From Lachnospiraceae bacterium AC3007 (GTDB taxonomy: Bacteria > Bacillota > Clostridia > Lachnospirales > Lachnospiraceae): a DNA stretch of 64,000 bases. Position numbers and translations under genes: made by a program. The stretch is from NCBI GenBank assembly GCA_000621405.1, contig JHYK01000011.1:59577-123576 (forward strand). Reading direction: 5' to 3'. Numbering within the stretch: the stretch's first letter is position 1; each line of letters starts with the position of its first letter. Below the pieces are notes generated by a model. It saw only the letters and a program-made list of their open reading frames with translations, was not told the DNA's origin and made no database searches. Shown here piece after piece: positions 27,478-35,838 of this stretch.

Positions 27478-28857
27478 ATGAAAAAATTACTGTGTCTTTT
27501 GATGTCATTGATGATGGTGATGTCACTTATTGGCTGCGGGGGTTCAAAGGAAGAGGATCCCAATGCGGGAGTGTATGATGCTGTAAGCGCTGAGATGCTT
27601 GGCATCGAGATAAGCGTGGAGGATGCTTTCGAAGGCGGTTTCTCTATGGAGCTTAAGAGCAACGGCAAGGGAACCTTAAGCTATGGTGACGACAGTGCGA
27701 GCTTCAAGTGGACGCTTGACGGAGAGGTCTTCGAGGCCAAGGGAGGCGGTGCAGAGCTCAAGGGTACACTGAAGGACGGGAAGATGGTCCTTACGAACGT
27801 GCTGGATTCGGGAGTCACGCTCACTCTCATAAATGATGCCATATACAAAGGATCCGACGACTCTGAAGAGTCTGACAGCGACAGCGACAGCAAGGCCGTG
27901 GGAACTCTCAAAGGCGGAGTGGACAACAAGGATTCCAGTCTTTTCTCGGACAGTGACATGACGACTGCCGAAGCAAATAACTGGGAGCTGTATATGGTGG
28001 AAGAGGATGGCAAGACCTACACCGAGGATGATATCAAAAGCAGCGGGATCGATGCCTGGATCAAGATGAATGCAGACGGCACGGGATCCATGAACCTGCT
28101 CGGAAAGATATACGATATGACCTGGACCGACGGCGCGATCACGATACTCAGCAATGATGACGGCGAGGAGGAAGTATTCACTTACACCACAGCAAATGAG
28201 TATCTGGTGCTCGTAGAGGGTAATATGGTCCTTACCTTCATCAACAAAGACACAAGGAGCGGCAGTTCCGATCCTGCGGATGACACCGGAGATGATACGG
28301 ACACGGGATCAGGATCAGAGGAGATATCATATGATCTGATGCAGCGCTACGAGGGCGACTGGCACGGCCTCATGCTCTTCACGAACGGCACCGGAAGATG
28401 GAAGGAACGTGACGGAAATAAGTGCGATGTGGTCGCAAGATTTTCTCTGGATGAAAAAGGTAATGTCACTCCTTACATCGCAGCCGCGATGAAGGATGAT
28501 CCGGACAAGTATAACTTCAGGGATCTTGATGTGGAGCTCGATCCTTTCTTCGATAACATGTATGTGACGGGAGAGTTCCTCGATGACGGAGAATTTGAGC
28601 TGGCGGCAGCTTCTTCCGAAGACGGCTTCTTCCATATGCTGTTCACGGTGGAATGTCCCAAGGACGGCAGTACAATAGATATCGAGATAGGCATGAGAAG
28701 GCCCGACGATCCCTGGCAGGACGCTGATTACCCGCACTATTCGCAGGAAGGCTTTGATTATTACAAGGGATGCACTCTCGAGCAGGTCGTCGCTACCTTC
28801 GGAAATCCTCCTTCGGGGATGCCGAAACAGACGCATGTGACCGAGTGGGAGAGATAG
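27478..28857 (+). CDS. Acidic lipoprotein with repeated beta domains
   Basis: A 459-residue predicted lipoprotein: 'MKKLLCLLMSLMMVMSLIGC' is a signal with lipobox ending at Cys20. The mature chain is acidic with two related beta-rich domains of the 'G...MELKSNGKGTLSY...FKWTLDG' kind, joined by Ser/Asp and Gly/Ser/Asp linkers (near residues 125-135 and 265-285), and a C-terminal third domain with 'WKERDGNKCDVVARFSLDEK'. Similar lipocalin-like extracellular proteins are common in Lachnospiraceae; the role is unknown. The ribosome site is GGGAGGAAG. It stands alone behind gmd. Confidence 0.75.
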   Translation: MKKLLCLLMSLMMVMSLIGCGGSKEEDPNAGVYDAVSAEMLGIEISVEDAFEGGFSMELKSNGKGTLSYGDDSASFKWTLDGEVFEAKGGGAELKGTLKDGKMVLTNVLDSGVTLTLINDAIYKGSDDSEESDSDSDSKAVGTLKGGVDNKDSSLFSDSDMTTAEANNWELYMVEEDGKTYTEDDIKSSGIDAWIKMNADGTGSMNLLGKIYDMTWTDGAITILSNDDGEEEVFTYTTANEYLVLVEGNMVLTFINKDTRSGSSDPADDTGDDTDTGSGSEEISYDLMQRYEGDWHGLMLFTNGTGRWKERDGNKCDVVARFSLDEKGNVTPYIAAAMKDDPDKYNFRDLDVELDPFFDNMYVTGEFLDDGEFELAAASSEDGFFHMLFTVECPKDGSTIDIEIGMRRPDDPWQDADYPHYSQEGFDYYKGCTLEQVVATFGNPPSGMPKQTHVTEWER

Positions 28858-28888
28858 TCTGAGATAATCGTTATAACGGATATAGTGG

Positions 28889-28916
28889 ATGAAAGGCGGC
28901 TGCGGCCGCCTTTCAT
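28889..28916 (+). terminator. Hairpin after the lipoprotein gene
   Basis: Perfect 12-bp stem ATGAAAGGCGGC/GCCGCCTTTCAT with loop TGCG. There is no T-run downstream, so termination is likely but not certain. Confidence 0.55.
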
Positions 28917-28965
28917 GCTGTAAGCCGGTCTAATATGATTAATACTTTCAACCTGTTCAATATCA

Positions 28966-28977
28966 TAAACGTTTCGG
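28966..28977. promoter_or_regulatory. Imperfect LacI-type operator upstream of the kinase promoter
   Basis: TAAACGTTTCGG, one arm matching the AAACGTTTCG operator core. It lies 67 bases upstream of the perfect site at 29033, a spacing compatible with DNA looping. Confidence 0.45.
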
Positions 28978-29028
28978 ATTGCCCAAACCATGCATAAAGT
29001 GGGCGTAGGAGGGGTTACATAATGGGTA

Positions 29029-29058
29029 TTGACGAAACGTTTCGCTTTGTGCTATTAT
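29029..29058 (+). promoter_or_regulatory. Promoter and LacI-type operator of the kinase operon
   Basis: TTGACG (29029-29034) and TATTAT (29053-29058) with an 18-bp spacer. The 12-bp palindrome CGAAACGTTTCG (29033-29044) overlaps the -35 and spacer, so a bound LacI-family protein would block transcription. The same palindrome is present in the transporter promoter at 36916. Confidence 0.78.
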
Positions 29059-29098
29059 GGATTCCGGATTCAGGAGAGTTTCCGTTTCGGGAGGTTAT

Positions 29099-30601
29099 AT
29101 GCGGGATTTATTACTCGGAATAGATATAGGTACCAGCTCTTGCAAGGTGGCGGTGTTCACTCCTGAGGGAGAGGTCGTCACCGCAAAGAATGCGGAATAT
29201 GAGGTGTACAGGCCTCATCCGGGCTGGGCGGAGCAGGATCCCGAGGACTGGGTGAGGGGCGTATATGACTGTATAAAGCAGATTTTTTCCGATACCGACG
29301 TCAGGGCCGAGGAGATAAAAGGCATCGGCGTCGACGGACAGGGGTGGGCCGCAGTAGCCATAGACAGGGACGGAAAGGTCCTTATCAACACACCTATCTG
29401 GATGGATATGCGCGCGCAGGACATCTGCGACAGACTTAACAAAGAGATCGGAGAGGATGCCATATTTGAGCTTGCGGGCAATCCTTTGAAGCCTTCTTAT
29501 ACGACTCCGAAGATAATCTGGTACAGGGAGAATCACCCTGAGATCTACGACAGGATAGACAAGATATTGCAGTGCAACAGTTTTCTCATCTACAGGCTGA
29601 CGGGTGAGATATCCCAGGATGTCAGCATGGGCTACGGCCTGCACTGCTTTAACATGAGGACCGCAGAATGGGACGGTAATATGGCCAGGGCTTTGGGGAT
29701 ACCGGAGACTTTCCTCCCCCCGGTATTCCCATGTACAGCCGTTGTAGGGGGAGTGAGCAGCGAAGCAGCAGCCGTAACGGGCCTTAAGGAAGGCACTCCG
29801 GTAGTCGCCGGAGGACTGGACGCGGCATGCGGCACGCTCGGAGCAGGAGTGGCAAGACCTGGAGAGACCCAGGAGCAGGGCGGACAGGCAGGCGGCATGA
29901 GCATATGCATAGACAGTTATGCCGCAGATCCCAGGCTCATCCTCGGTTATCACGTAGTGCCTGACAGATGGCTGCTTCAGGGCGGTACGACCGGCGGCGG
30001 CGGAGTGATGCGCTGGTTTGAGCAGAACTTCGCGGACTATGAGAGAAATAACGGCAGCGACAAGTCTTCGCTTGTACAGCTCAACGAGATAGCTGAGAAG
30101 ATACCAGCAGGATGTGACGGGATGGTATTCCTTCCGTACATGTCGGGCGAGCGGACACCGATCTGGGATCCCGATGCGAAGGGAGTCTTCTACGGACTTG
30201 ATTTCTCAAAGACAAAGGGTCATTTCGTAAGAGCATGCATGGAAGGCGTGGCCTTTGCCTTAAGGCATAATCTTGAGACCGCGGCAGCGGCAGGCGCCGG
30301 AGTGGATGAGCTCAAGGCTATGGGCGGATCGGCAAATTCCCTTCTCTGGACACAGATCAAGGCGGACGTGACCGGCAAGAGGATAGTGGTTCCGGCAAGC
30401 GATACGGCGACGACATTCGGCGCGGCTATACTTGCAGGAGTCGGTGTAGGCATATACGAGTCATGCGAAGCGGCAGTGGACCGTACGGTGCAGATAAAGA
30501 GGACTCATGAGCCCGACCCTTCCAAAAAGGAAGCGTATGACAGGGCTTACGGCATATATCTCGAGCTGTACGAGAAGCTCAAGGATACGATGCATAAGTG
30601 A
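29099..30601 (+). CDS. FGGY-family carbohydrate kinase
   Basis: ATP-dependent kinase of a ketose or polyol (500 aa). The N-terminal ATPase-fold lobe has 'LLGIDIGTSSCKVAVF' and 'GVDGQGWAAVAID'. The C-terminal lobe has 'LPYMSGERTPIWDPDAKGVF' and the phosphate-binding 'AMGGSANSLLWTQIKADVTG'. This pattern is closest to xylulokinase and related ketose kinases. The ATG at 29099 follows GGGAGG; the frame from 29057 has no ribosome site. It is first gene of the LacI-controlled operon. Substrate candidates from context are tagatose, xylulose or fuculose-like sugars. Confidence 0.88.
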   Translation: MRDLLLGIDIGTSSCKVAVFTPEGEVVTAKNAEYEVYRPHPGWAEQDPEDWVRGVYDCIKQIFSDTDVRAEEIKGIGVDGQGWAAVAIDRDGKVLINTPIWMDMRAQDICDRLNKEIGEDAIFELAGNPLKPSYTTPKIIWYRENHPEIYDRIDKILQCNSFLIYRLTGEISQDVSMGYGLHCFNMRTAEWDGNMARALGIPETFLPPVFPCTAVVGGVSSEAAAVTGLKEGTPVVAGGLDAACGTLGAGVARPGETQEQGGQAGGMSICIDSYAADPRLILGYHVVPDRWLLQGGTTGGGGVMRWFEQNFADYERNNGSDKSSLVQLNEIAEKIPAGCDGMVFLPYMSGERTPIWDPDAKGVFYGLDFSKTKGHFVRACMEGVAFALRHNLETAAAAGAGVDELKAMGGSANSLLWTQIKADVTGKRIVVPASDTATTFGAAILAGVGVGIYESCEAAVDRTVQIKRTHEPDPSKKEAYDRAYGIYLELYEKLKDTMHK

Positions 30602-30641
30602 TCAATACATATATTTCAGAGTGAATTCAGGAGGATAAATG

Positions 30642-31691
30642 ATGAAAGCTGGAGTAGTACATGCAAGAGAAGATATCAGATACGAGGATATCGAGAAGCC
30701 GAAGGCGGAGCCGGGCAAGGTCGTAGTCAAGGTCAAATACACCGGCATCTGCGGATCGGATATACCGAGAGTCAACGGAGATGCATGCCATTATTTCCCC
30801 AATGTGCTGGGACATGAGTTCTCGGGCGTGATCGATGAGATCGGCGAGGGAGTCACTTCCGTAAAGCCCGGCGACCGCGTGGCGGGGATACCGCTCGTTC
30901 CCTGCATGAAATGCGAAGACTGCCAGAAGGGTAATTATTCTCTTTGCAAGCACTACAGTTTCATAGGATCGAGAGAGTTCGGCAGTTTTGCGGAGTATGT
31001 GGCGGTACCTGAGAAAAATGTAGTTAAGTTTTCAGATGATGTGGACTTTGTAAAGGGCGCATTCTTTGAGCCTGCGACTGTTGCGCTTCACGGACTTGAG
31101 CGCACTGATTATAAGGGCGGCGGCACAGTCGCTATCCTCGGAGGCGGTACGGTCGGCATGATGACGATGCAGTGGGCAAAGATATTCGGAGCAAAGAAGA
31201 CAGTAGTCTTTGACATAGTGGACGAAAGACTCGATCTTGCAAAGAGACTCGGCGCCGATGCCGGTATCAATACACTTCAGGAAGGCTTTATGGAGAAGGC
31301 CATGGAGCTTACCGGCGGGCGCGGATATGATTACGTGTTTGAGACAGCCGGCAATACCATAACGATGAAGATGGCATTCTCTCTTGCAGCCAACAAGGCG
31401 GAGGTCTGCTTTATCGGAACACCGACGAAGGAACTCAGCTTCACGGTGGATGAGTGGGAGAATATGAACCGCAAGGAATTCAAGCTTACCGGATCATGGA
31501 TGTCGTATTCGGCTCCCTTCCCGGGACATGAATGGGATCTTACGGCTCATTATTTCGGAACCGGCGAGCTGAAGTTTGATGATTCTTTCGTATACAAGAT
31601 ACAGCCTCTCAGCAAGATAGCCGAAGCGTTTGAATGGTTCAAGACACCCGGCACGGTGAAGGGCAAGGTATTGATCAACAGCGAGCAGTGA
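30642..31691 (+). CDS. Zinc-dependent dehydrogenase, galactitol-1-phosphate 5-dehydrogenase (GatD) type
   Basis: Medium-chain NAD(P)-dependent alcohol dehydrogenase (349 aa). Catalytic zinc ligands are in 'GICGSDIPRVNGDACHY' and 'VLGHEFSG', structural zinc cysteines in 'CMKCEDCQKGNYSLC', and the Rossmann motif is 'AILGGGTVGMM'. 'GSDIPR', 'KHYSFIGSR' and 'GSWMSYSAPFPGHEWD' match the GatD subfamily closely, including the E. coli enzyme that oxidises galactitol-1-phosphate to tagatose-6-phosphate. The second of two adjacent ATGs is chosen for spacing to GGAGG; the first is at 30639. A free polyol is also a plausible substrate here, because the transporter is ABC rather than PTS. Confidence 0.88.
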   Translation: MKAGVVHAREDIRYEDIEKPKAEPGKVVVKVKYTGICGSDIPRVNGDACHYFPNVLGHEFSGVIDEIGEGVTSVKPGDRVAGIPLVPCMKCEDCQKGNYSLCKHYSFIGSREFGSFAEYVAVPEKNVVKFSDDVDFVKGAFFEPATVALHGLERTDYKGGGTVAILGGGTVGMMTMQWAKIFGAKKTVVFDIVDERLDLAKRLGADAGINTLQEGFMEKAMELTGGRGYDYVFETAGNTITMKMAFSLAANKAEVCFIGTPTKELSFTVDEWENMNRKEFKLTGSWMSYSAPFPGHEWDLTAHYFGTGELKFDDSFVYKIQPLSKIAEAFEWFKTPGTVKGKVLINSEQ

Positions 31692-31696
31692 GCGGT

Positions 31697-31898
31697 GATC
31701 GCGCGTAATGCAGAGTAGAGTTTGCTTCTGAGAGCGATCACGGGTAGTTGCACCTGCGGTGCAACTACGCCAAGAGAAAGATCGAGTGTAATGAGCGATC
31801 ACGGGTAGTTGCATCTGCGATGCAACTACGGCGGGGAAAGCTGCGCATTGTACGATCGCGCGTAATGCAGAGCAGAGTTTGCTTCTGAGAGCGATCAC
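31697..31898. repeat. Duplicated hairpin repeats between operon genes
   Basis: Two 45-bp direct copies (31697-31741 and 31854-31898, one mismatch) starting GATCGCGCGTAATGCAGAG enclose two 38-bp copies (31732-31769 and 31793-31830). Each inner copy contains a hairpin GTTGCAYC-TGC-GRTGCAAC. Between the two hairpins one base pair changes from C-G to T-A on both arms, preserving the stem. The block separates the dehydrogenase and aldo/keto reductase genes. Confidence 0.85.
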
Positions 31899-31957
31899 AT
31901 CAAACAAAGAACAGAGTAGCATCAACAATAGATCATCTATTTTGAAAGGAGAGAACA

Positions 31958-32974
31958 ATGGGAGTAGATCCAAGCAAAGTACCGCAGATCACACTGAACA
32001 CGGGCGATAAGGTTCCGTGCATGGGAATGGGAACCTTCGGTTCCGACAGATTTACGGCAGAGGAAGTCAGCAATGCAGTTGCCGGTGCGATAAGGGCCGG
32101 ATACCGCATGTTTGACTGCGCAGCCTGCTACGGCAACGAGGACCAGATCGGTCAGGTCTTCAAGGCTGCATTTGATGAGGGCGTGGTAGAGAGGAAGGAC
32201 CTCTACATCATGACCAAGGTGTGGAATGATATGCACAGGGAGGTTGAGAAGTCCGCAAAGAAGAGCATTGCAGATCTTCAGTGCGATTACATCGATCTGT
32301 ACTTCATCCACTGGCCTTTCCCGAATTATCATGCACCGGGATGCGACGTGGATTCAAGGAATCCTGATTCCAAGCCCTTCTCTGTAGAGGAGTTCATGGA
32401 CACCTATCGTCAGATAGAAGATCTCGTGGACAAGGGCCTTGTGCGTCACATCGGTATCTCAAACATGACTATCCCCAAGCTCGAGCAGGTAGTGGACAAG
32501 TTCCGCATCAAGCCCGTGGCATGCGAGCTGGAGCTTCATCCCTGCTTCCAGCAGCAGGAGCTCTTCGATTATCTTAAGGCGCATGATATCCAGCCTATAG
32601 GATTCATGCCGCTTGGATCTCCTCAGAGACCCGAGAGGGATATCGTTGCTACAGATATAGCTGATATGCAGGTTCCCGAGTTTAAGGCTATCGCCGAGAA
32701 GCATGGCGTGCATCCTGCTATCATCGCTCTTAAGTGGGCTGTACAGAGAGGACAGATCCCCATCCCCTTCTCTATCCACGAGATGGAATATGTGAGCAAT
32801 CTGAACTCTACCCAGACAGAGCCGCTTACCGATGAAGAGATGGCTACCATCGCTACTCTTGAGAAGAACAACAGGCTCGTCAAGGGGCAGGTATTCCTGT
32901 GGCCCGGAGCAACTGACTGGCATGATCTCTGGGATGAGGACGGCGTGATCGTCGACTGCCCGGATGCAAAGTGA
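31958..32974 (+). CDS. Aldo/keto reductase
   Basis: NAD(P)H-dependent oxidoreductase with TIM-barrel fold (338 aa). The catalytic tetrad is visible: Asp in 'MFDCAACYGNEDQIG', Tyr in 'CYGNE', Lys in 'MTKVW', and His in 'FIHWPFP'. The cofactor loop is 'IPIPFSIHEMEYVSNLNSTQ'. It would interconvert a sugar and its polyol, feeding the kinase or the dehydrogenase. It is strongly translated from AAAGGAGAG. A 16-bp perfect hairpin follows it. Confidence 0.88.
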   Translation: MGVDPSKVPQITLNTGDKVPCMGMGTFGSDRFTAEEVSNAVAGAIRAGYRMFDCAACYGNEDQIGQVFKAAFDEGVVERKDLYIMTKVWNDMHREVEKSAKKSIADLQCDYIDLYFIHWPFPNYHAPGCDVDSRNPDSKPFSVEEFMDTYRQIEDLVDKGLVRHIGISNMTIPKLEQVVDKFRIKPVACELELHPCFQQQELFDYLKAHDIQPIGFMPLGSPQRPERDIVATDIADMQVPEFKAIAEKHGVHPAIIALKWAVQRGQIPIPFSIHEMEYVSNLNSTQTEPLTDEEMATIATLEKNNRLVKGQVFLWPGATDWHDLWDEDGVIVDCPDAK

Positions 32975-32994
32975 GCCCTTTGACTCAATTTGAG

Positions 32995-33029
32995 CCCCGT
33001 TCAGGCGCGCTATGCGCGCCTGAACGGGG
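32995..33029 (+). other. Strong intra-operon hairpin
   Basis: Perfect 16-bp stem CCCCGTTCAGGCGCGC/GCGCGCCTGAACGGGG with a three-base loop and no T-run. It lies between the aldo/keto reductase and GatZ-like genes. It may protect the upstream mRNA or cause partial termination. Confidence 0.75.
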
Positions 33030-33069
33030 AATTAAAACAAGCGAAGAATATTTGAGGAGAGAAAACGAA

Positions 33070-34380
33070 ATGAGCAATCTGATGCAGAACATGGTAAAGG
33101 AGCGGAAGGCAGGCAGGACAGTCGGTGTACCCTCCTACTGCACAGCAAATGATATCGTGATAGAAGCACTGATCCGTCAGGCCAAGGAGCTGGATGTCGA
33201 CATCCTTATCGAGGCTACCGCGAATCAGGTCAATCAGTTCGGCGGCTACACAGGCATGAAGCCCGCCGATTTTCGCGATTTCGTATATGAGATCGCAGAC
33301 AGGGCAGACTATCCCCACGACAGGATAGTGCTGGGCGGAGATCATCTCGGACCGCTCACATGGGTTAACGAAAATGAAGCCGAAGCTATGGAAAAAGCAG
33401 AGACACTGGTCAAGCTTTTTGTCGAAGCCGGCTATAAGAAAATACATCTTGACACAAGCATGAGAGTAGCAGACGATCCCACTGACCAGCCGCTTACGGA
33501 TGAGACGGTGGCAAAGCGCGGAGCAAGACTCTATCAGGCCTGCGAGGACAGCTATCAGGAACTTCTTAAAAAGAATCCCGATGAGAAGAGACCTGTCTTC
33601 ATCATCGGCAGCGAGGTACCGATCCCGGGCGGAGCGCAGGAGCAGGAGGACAGCATATCTGTCACAAAGCCTGCCGCTGTGGCTGCTACGCTTGAGGAAT
33701 ACAAAAAGCAGTTTGCATCGATAACTGACCCTGATGCATTTGATAATGTCATCGGCATAGTAGTGCAGCCGGGCGTTGAATTCGGCGATGATGAAGTCTT
33801 CGCATATAACAGGGACAATGCCGTGGATCTTTGCGCCAAGATAAAGACCTTTGACGGTATATATATGGAAGGCCATTCGACAGACTATCAGCCGCCCGAA
33901 TGCCTGAAACAGATGGTGGAGGACGGAGTGGCGATCCTGAAGGTCGGTCCCGCCCTTACATTTGCCTTAAGAGACGGAATCTTTGCCATGAGCGAGATTG
34001 AGAAGGTGCTCGTGGATGAAAAGGATCGGGTGGATTTCCCGGAACTTCTGGAGAAGCTCATGCTCGATGATACATCCAAGTGGGCAAAGTATTACCATGG
34101 CTCGGATAAGGAGATCGCGATAAAGAGGCGCTTCAGCCTGTCCGACAGATGCCGTTATTATTTTGCCATGCCCGAGATAAGGGATGCGATAGAGAAGCTC
34201 ATAAAGAACATAGACGGACAGGAGATACCTACGGGGCTTTTGTATCAGTATATGCCGATACAGTACAAGAAGGTCAGGGACGGTAAGCTTGAAAAGGATG
34301 CAAGATCACTGCTTATGAGTTTTGTCATGGATGCCGCAGACGATTATAATTATGCTGCCGGTTACATCAGACAAATCTAA
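33070..34380 (+). CDS. GatZ/KbaZ-family protein (tagatose-6-phosphate metabolism)
   Basis: A 436-residue TIM-barrel protein of the GatZ/KbaZ family. Recognisable parts are 'VGVPSYCTANDIVIEALIRQ', 'LIEATANQVNQFGGYTGM', 'LGGDHLGP', 'IHLDTSMR', 'IGSEVPIPGGAQE' and 'LKVGPALTFALR'. In E. coli GatZ supports tagatose-1,6-bisphosphate aldolase GatY. In Agrobacterium a member of this family is a D-tagatose-6-phosphate 4-epimerase. Either role fits: a GatY-like aldolase follows 17 bases downstream, and an FGGY kinase is upstream. The ATG at 33070 follows GAGGAGAG; the longer frame from 32971 would translate the hairpin. Confidence 0.87.
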   Translation: MSNLMQNMVKERKAGRTVGVPSYCTANDIVIEALIRQAKELDVDILIEATANQVNQFGGYTGMKPADFRDFVYEIADRADYPHDRIVLGGDHLGPLTWVNENEAEAMEKAETLVKLFVEAGYKKIHLDTSMRVADDPTDQPLTDETVAKRGARLYQACEDSYQELLKKNPDEKRPVFIIGSEVPIPGGAQEQEDSISVTKPAAVAATLEEYKKQFASITDPDAFDNVIGIVVQPGVEFGDDEVFAYNRDNAVDLCAKIKTFDGIYMEGHSTDYQPPECLKQMVEDGVAILKVGPALTFALRDGIFAMSEIEKVLVDEKDRVDFPELLEKLMLDDTSKWAKYYHGSDKEIAIKRRFSLSDRCRYYFAMPEIRDAIEKLIKNIDGQEIPTGLLYQYMPIQYKKVRDGKLEKDARSLLMSFVMDAADDYNYAAGYIRQI

Positions 34381-34397
34381 ATAACAGGAGGATCGAT

Positions 34398-35246
34398 ATG
34401 CTTGTAACATCAAAGGAACTGTTGCTTGACGCACAGAAAAAGGGGTACGCCGTAGGCGCTTTCAATGTGGAGAACATGGAGATGGTGATGGCGGTGCTTG
34501 CAGCCGCGGAGGAGACAGGCTCTCCCGTCATCATGCAGACTACCCCGGGAACATTGAAATATGCGGGGCTCGACTATTATCTCGCAAACGTGAGGGCTGC
34601 TGCGGAACGTACAAAGCTTCCCGTAGTCATGCACCTCGATCACGGCAACAGCTTCGAGCTTGCGATGCAGGCATATCGCACCGGATATACATCCATAATG
34701 ATAGACGGCTCAAAGCTTCCTTTTGAAGACAATATAGCACTTACAAAAAGGGTCACCGATGCCTGCCATCCCGGCAATATCCCCGTGGAAGCGGAGCTTG
34801 GCAAGGTAGGCGGTAAGGAAGACGATCTGGAGAACGGAGACGATAATCCGTACACGGATCCCGATGAAGCAAAGGAATTCGTCGCAAGATGCACTCCGGA
34901 TTCTCTCGCTGTGGGCGTCGGAACTTCGCACGGTGTCTACAAGGGCGTACCGAAGGTCAATGTGGATGTGCTTTCCGCCATACGCAATGTGGTGGACATA
35001 CCGCTTGTCCTGCACGGAACTTCGGGTGTTCCGGACGAGCAGGTCAGAGACTGCATAAGCCGCGGGATCTGCAAGGTTAATTACGCTACGGATCTCCGCA
35101 TTGCTTTCACGAAGGGGGTAAAGGCTCATATGGAGGCTCATCCCGATGACTTCGATCCGAAGAAATACTGCGCTCCTGCAATGGAGGAGGTAAAGAAATA
35201 CGTGATGCAGAAGATGGAAGTAGTCGGAAGCGTTGGAAAGGGCTGA
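34398..35246 (+). CDS. Class II ketose-bisphosphate aldolase (GatY/FbaA type)
   Basis: Zinc-dependent aldolase (282 aa) cleaving a ketose bisphosphate to dihydroxyacetone phosphate and an aldehyde. Zinc and catalytic residues are visible in 'VVMHLDHGNSFELAMQAY' (Asp and His), 'VGVGTSHGVYKG' (His) and 'LVLHGTSGVP' (His). The 'VEAELGKVGGKEDD' loop is typical of the family. With the GatZ-like protein it could form a tagatose-bisphosphate aldolase; fructose-bisphosphate is an alternative. The ribosome site is ACAGGAGG. No sugar-6-phosphate kinase (PfkA/LacC type) is in the cluster. Confidence 0.9.
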   Translation: MLVTSKELLLDAQKKGYAVGAFNVENMEMVMAVLAAAEETGSPVIMQTTPGTLKYAGLDYYLANVRAAAERTKLPVVMHLDHGNSFELAMQAYRTGYTSIMIDGSKLPFEDNIALTKRVTDACHPGNIPVEAELGKVGGKEDDLENGDDNPYTDPDEAKEFVARCTPDSLAVGVGTSHGVYKGVPKVNVDVLSAIRNVVDIPLVLHGTSGVPDEQVRDCISRGICKVNYATDLRIAFTKGVKAHMEAHPDDFDPKKYCAPAMEEVKKYVMQKMEVVGSVGKG

Positions 35247-35250
35247 GCGT

Positions 35251-35826
35251 ATGGAAGCAGCATGGATATCCGAATACAAGAGAGAGACTGACTACAAAAG
35301 AAGACGCGCGATCCTTGACAGAGAAAAGGAAGAGCACGGGGAAGAAAAGGAATTTGAAGTCAGAGAGAAGATATGGCAAAACCGTTACGGGAAGAAGAAC
35401 GGCATGGACATTGACTACGGCATCAGAGGCTGGGTCAACCTCATGTCCGTCAAGCGCAGGATATATCTTCCCGGCGAGAAGAAGCGAATCCGTCGTGAGA
35501 TAGACGGGATAAAGAAGGACTGGCAGTTCGACCTGCGCGAAGAGTACGGCGAAGCCGGAGAAGCTGCGGTCTACGACGAACTGTTCAACACCGCTCTTTT
35601 CTACTTTGATCTCTGCGAGAAAGATAAGACTTACAACTCCGTAGTCCTGGGACTTGGTCATATAACGGACGAGCACAGAGTCGGAAAGATAAGAAAAGAA
35701 GTAAAGGAGATAACACAGGTAATACCTGATGCCCTCGGCGTGACCGGGGAGCTTGAACCCTTTATCAAAGCAACACAGGAAGCGTTTCGTTTCAAATACC
35801 CGTCGGAAGAGGGAGAGGACATCTGA
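35251..35826 (+). CDS. Hypothetical protein, 191 aa, in the sugar operon
   Basis: I do not recognise a named family. The protein is mostly helical and highly charged: the N-terminal half is Lys/Arg/Glu-rich ('EYKRETDYKRRRAILDREKE'), and the C-terminal half is milder with 'TALFYFDLCEKDKTYNSVVL'. There is no signal or membrane segment. It starts four bases after the aldolase stop and ends 12 bases before the LacI-type gene, so it is firmly inside the operon. ATG at 35251 is preferred over TTG at 35233, which overlaps the aldolase. It may be a small accessory or regulatory factor; no function is claimed. Confidence 0.75.
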   Translation: MEAAWISEYKRETDYKRRRAILDREKEEHGEEKEFEVREKIWQNRYGKKNGMDIDYGIRGWVNLMSVKRRIYLPGEKKRIRREIDGIKKDWQFDLREEYGEAGEAAVYDELFNTALFYFDLCEKDKTYNSVVLGLGHITDEHRVGKIRKEVKEITQVIPDALGVTGELEPFIKATQEAFRFKYPSEEGEDI

Positions 35827-35838
35827 TCAGGCAGAATC

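Noticed and set aside
31494..31973. 159-aa minus-strand ORF over the hairpin repeats behind the dehydrogenase
   Set aside because: Its sequence is internally repeated exactly as the DNA repeats are, and it overlaps the end of the GatD-like gene antisense.
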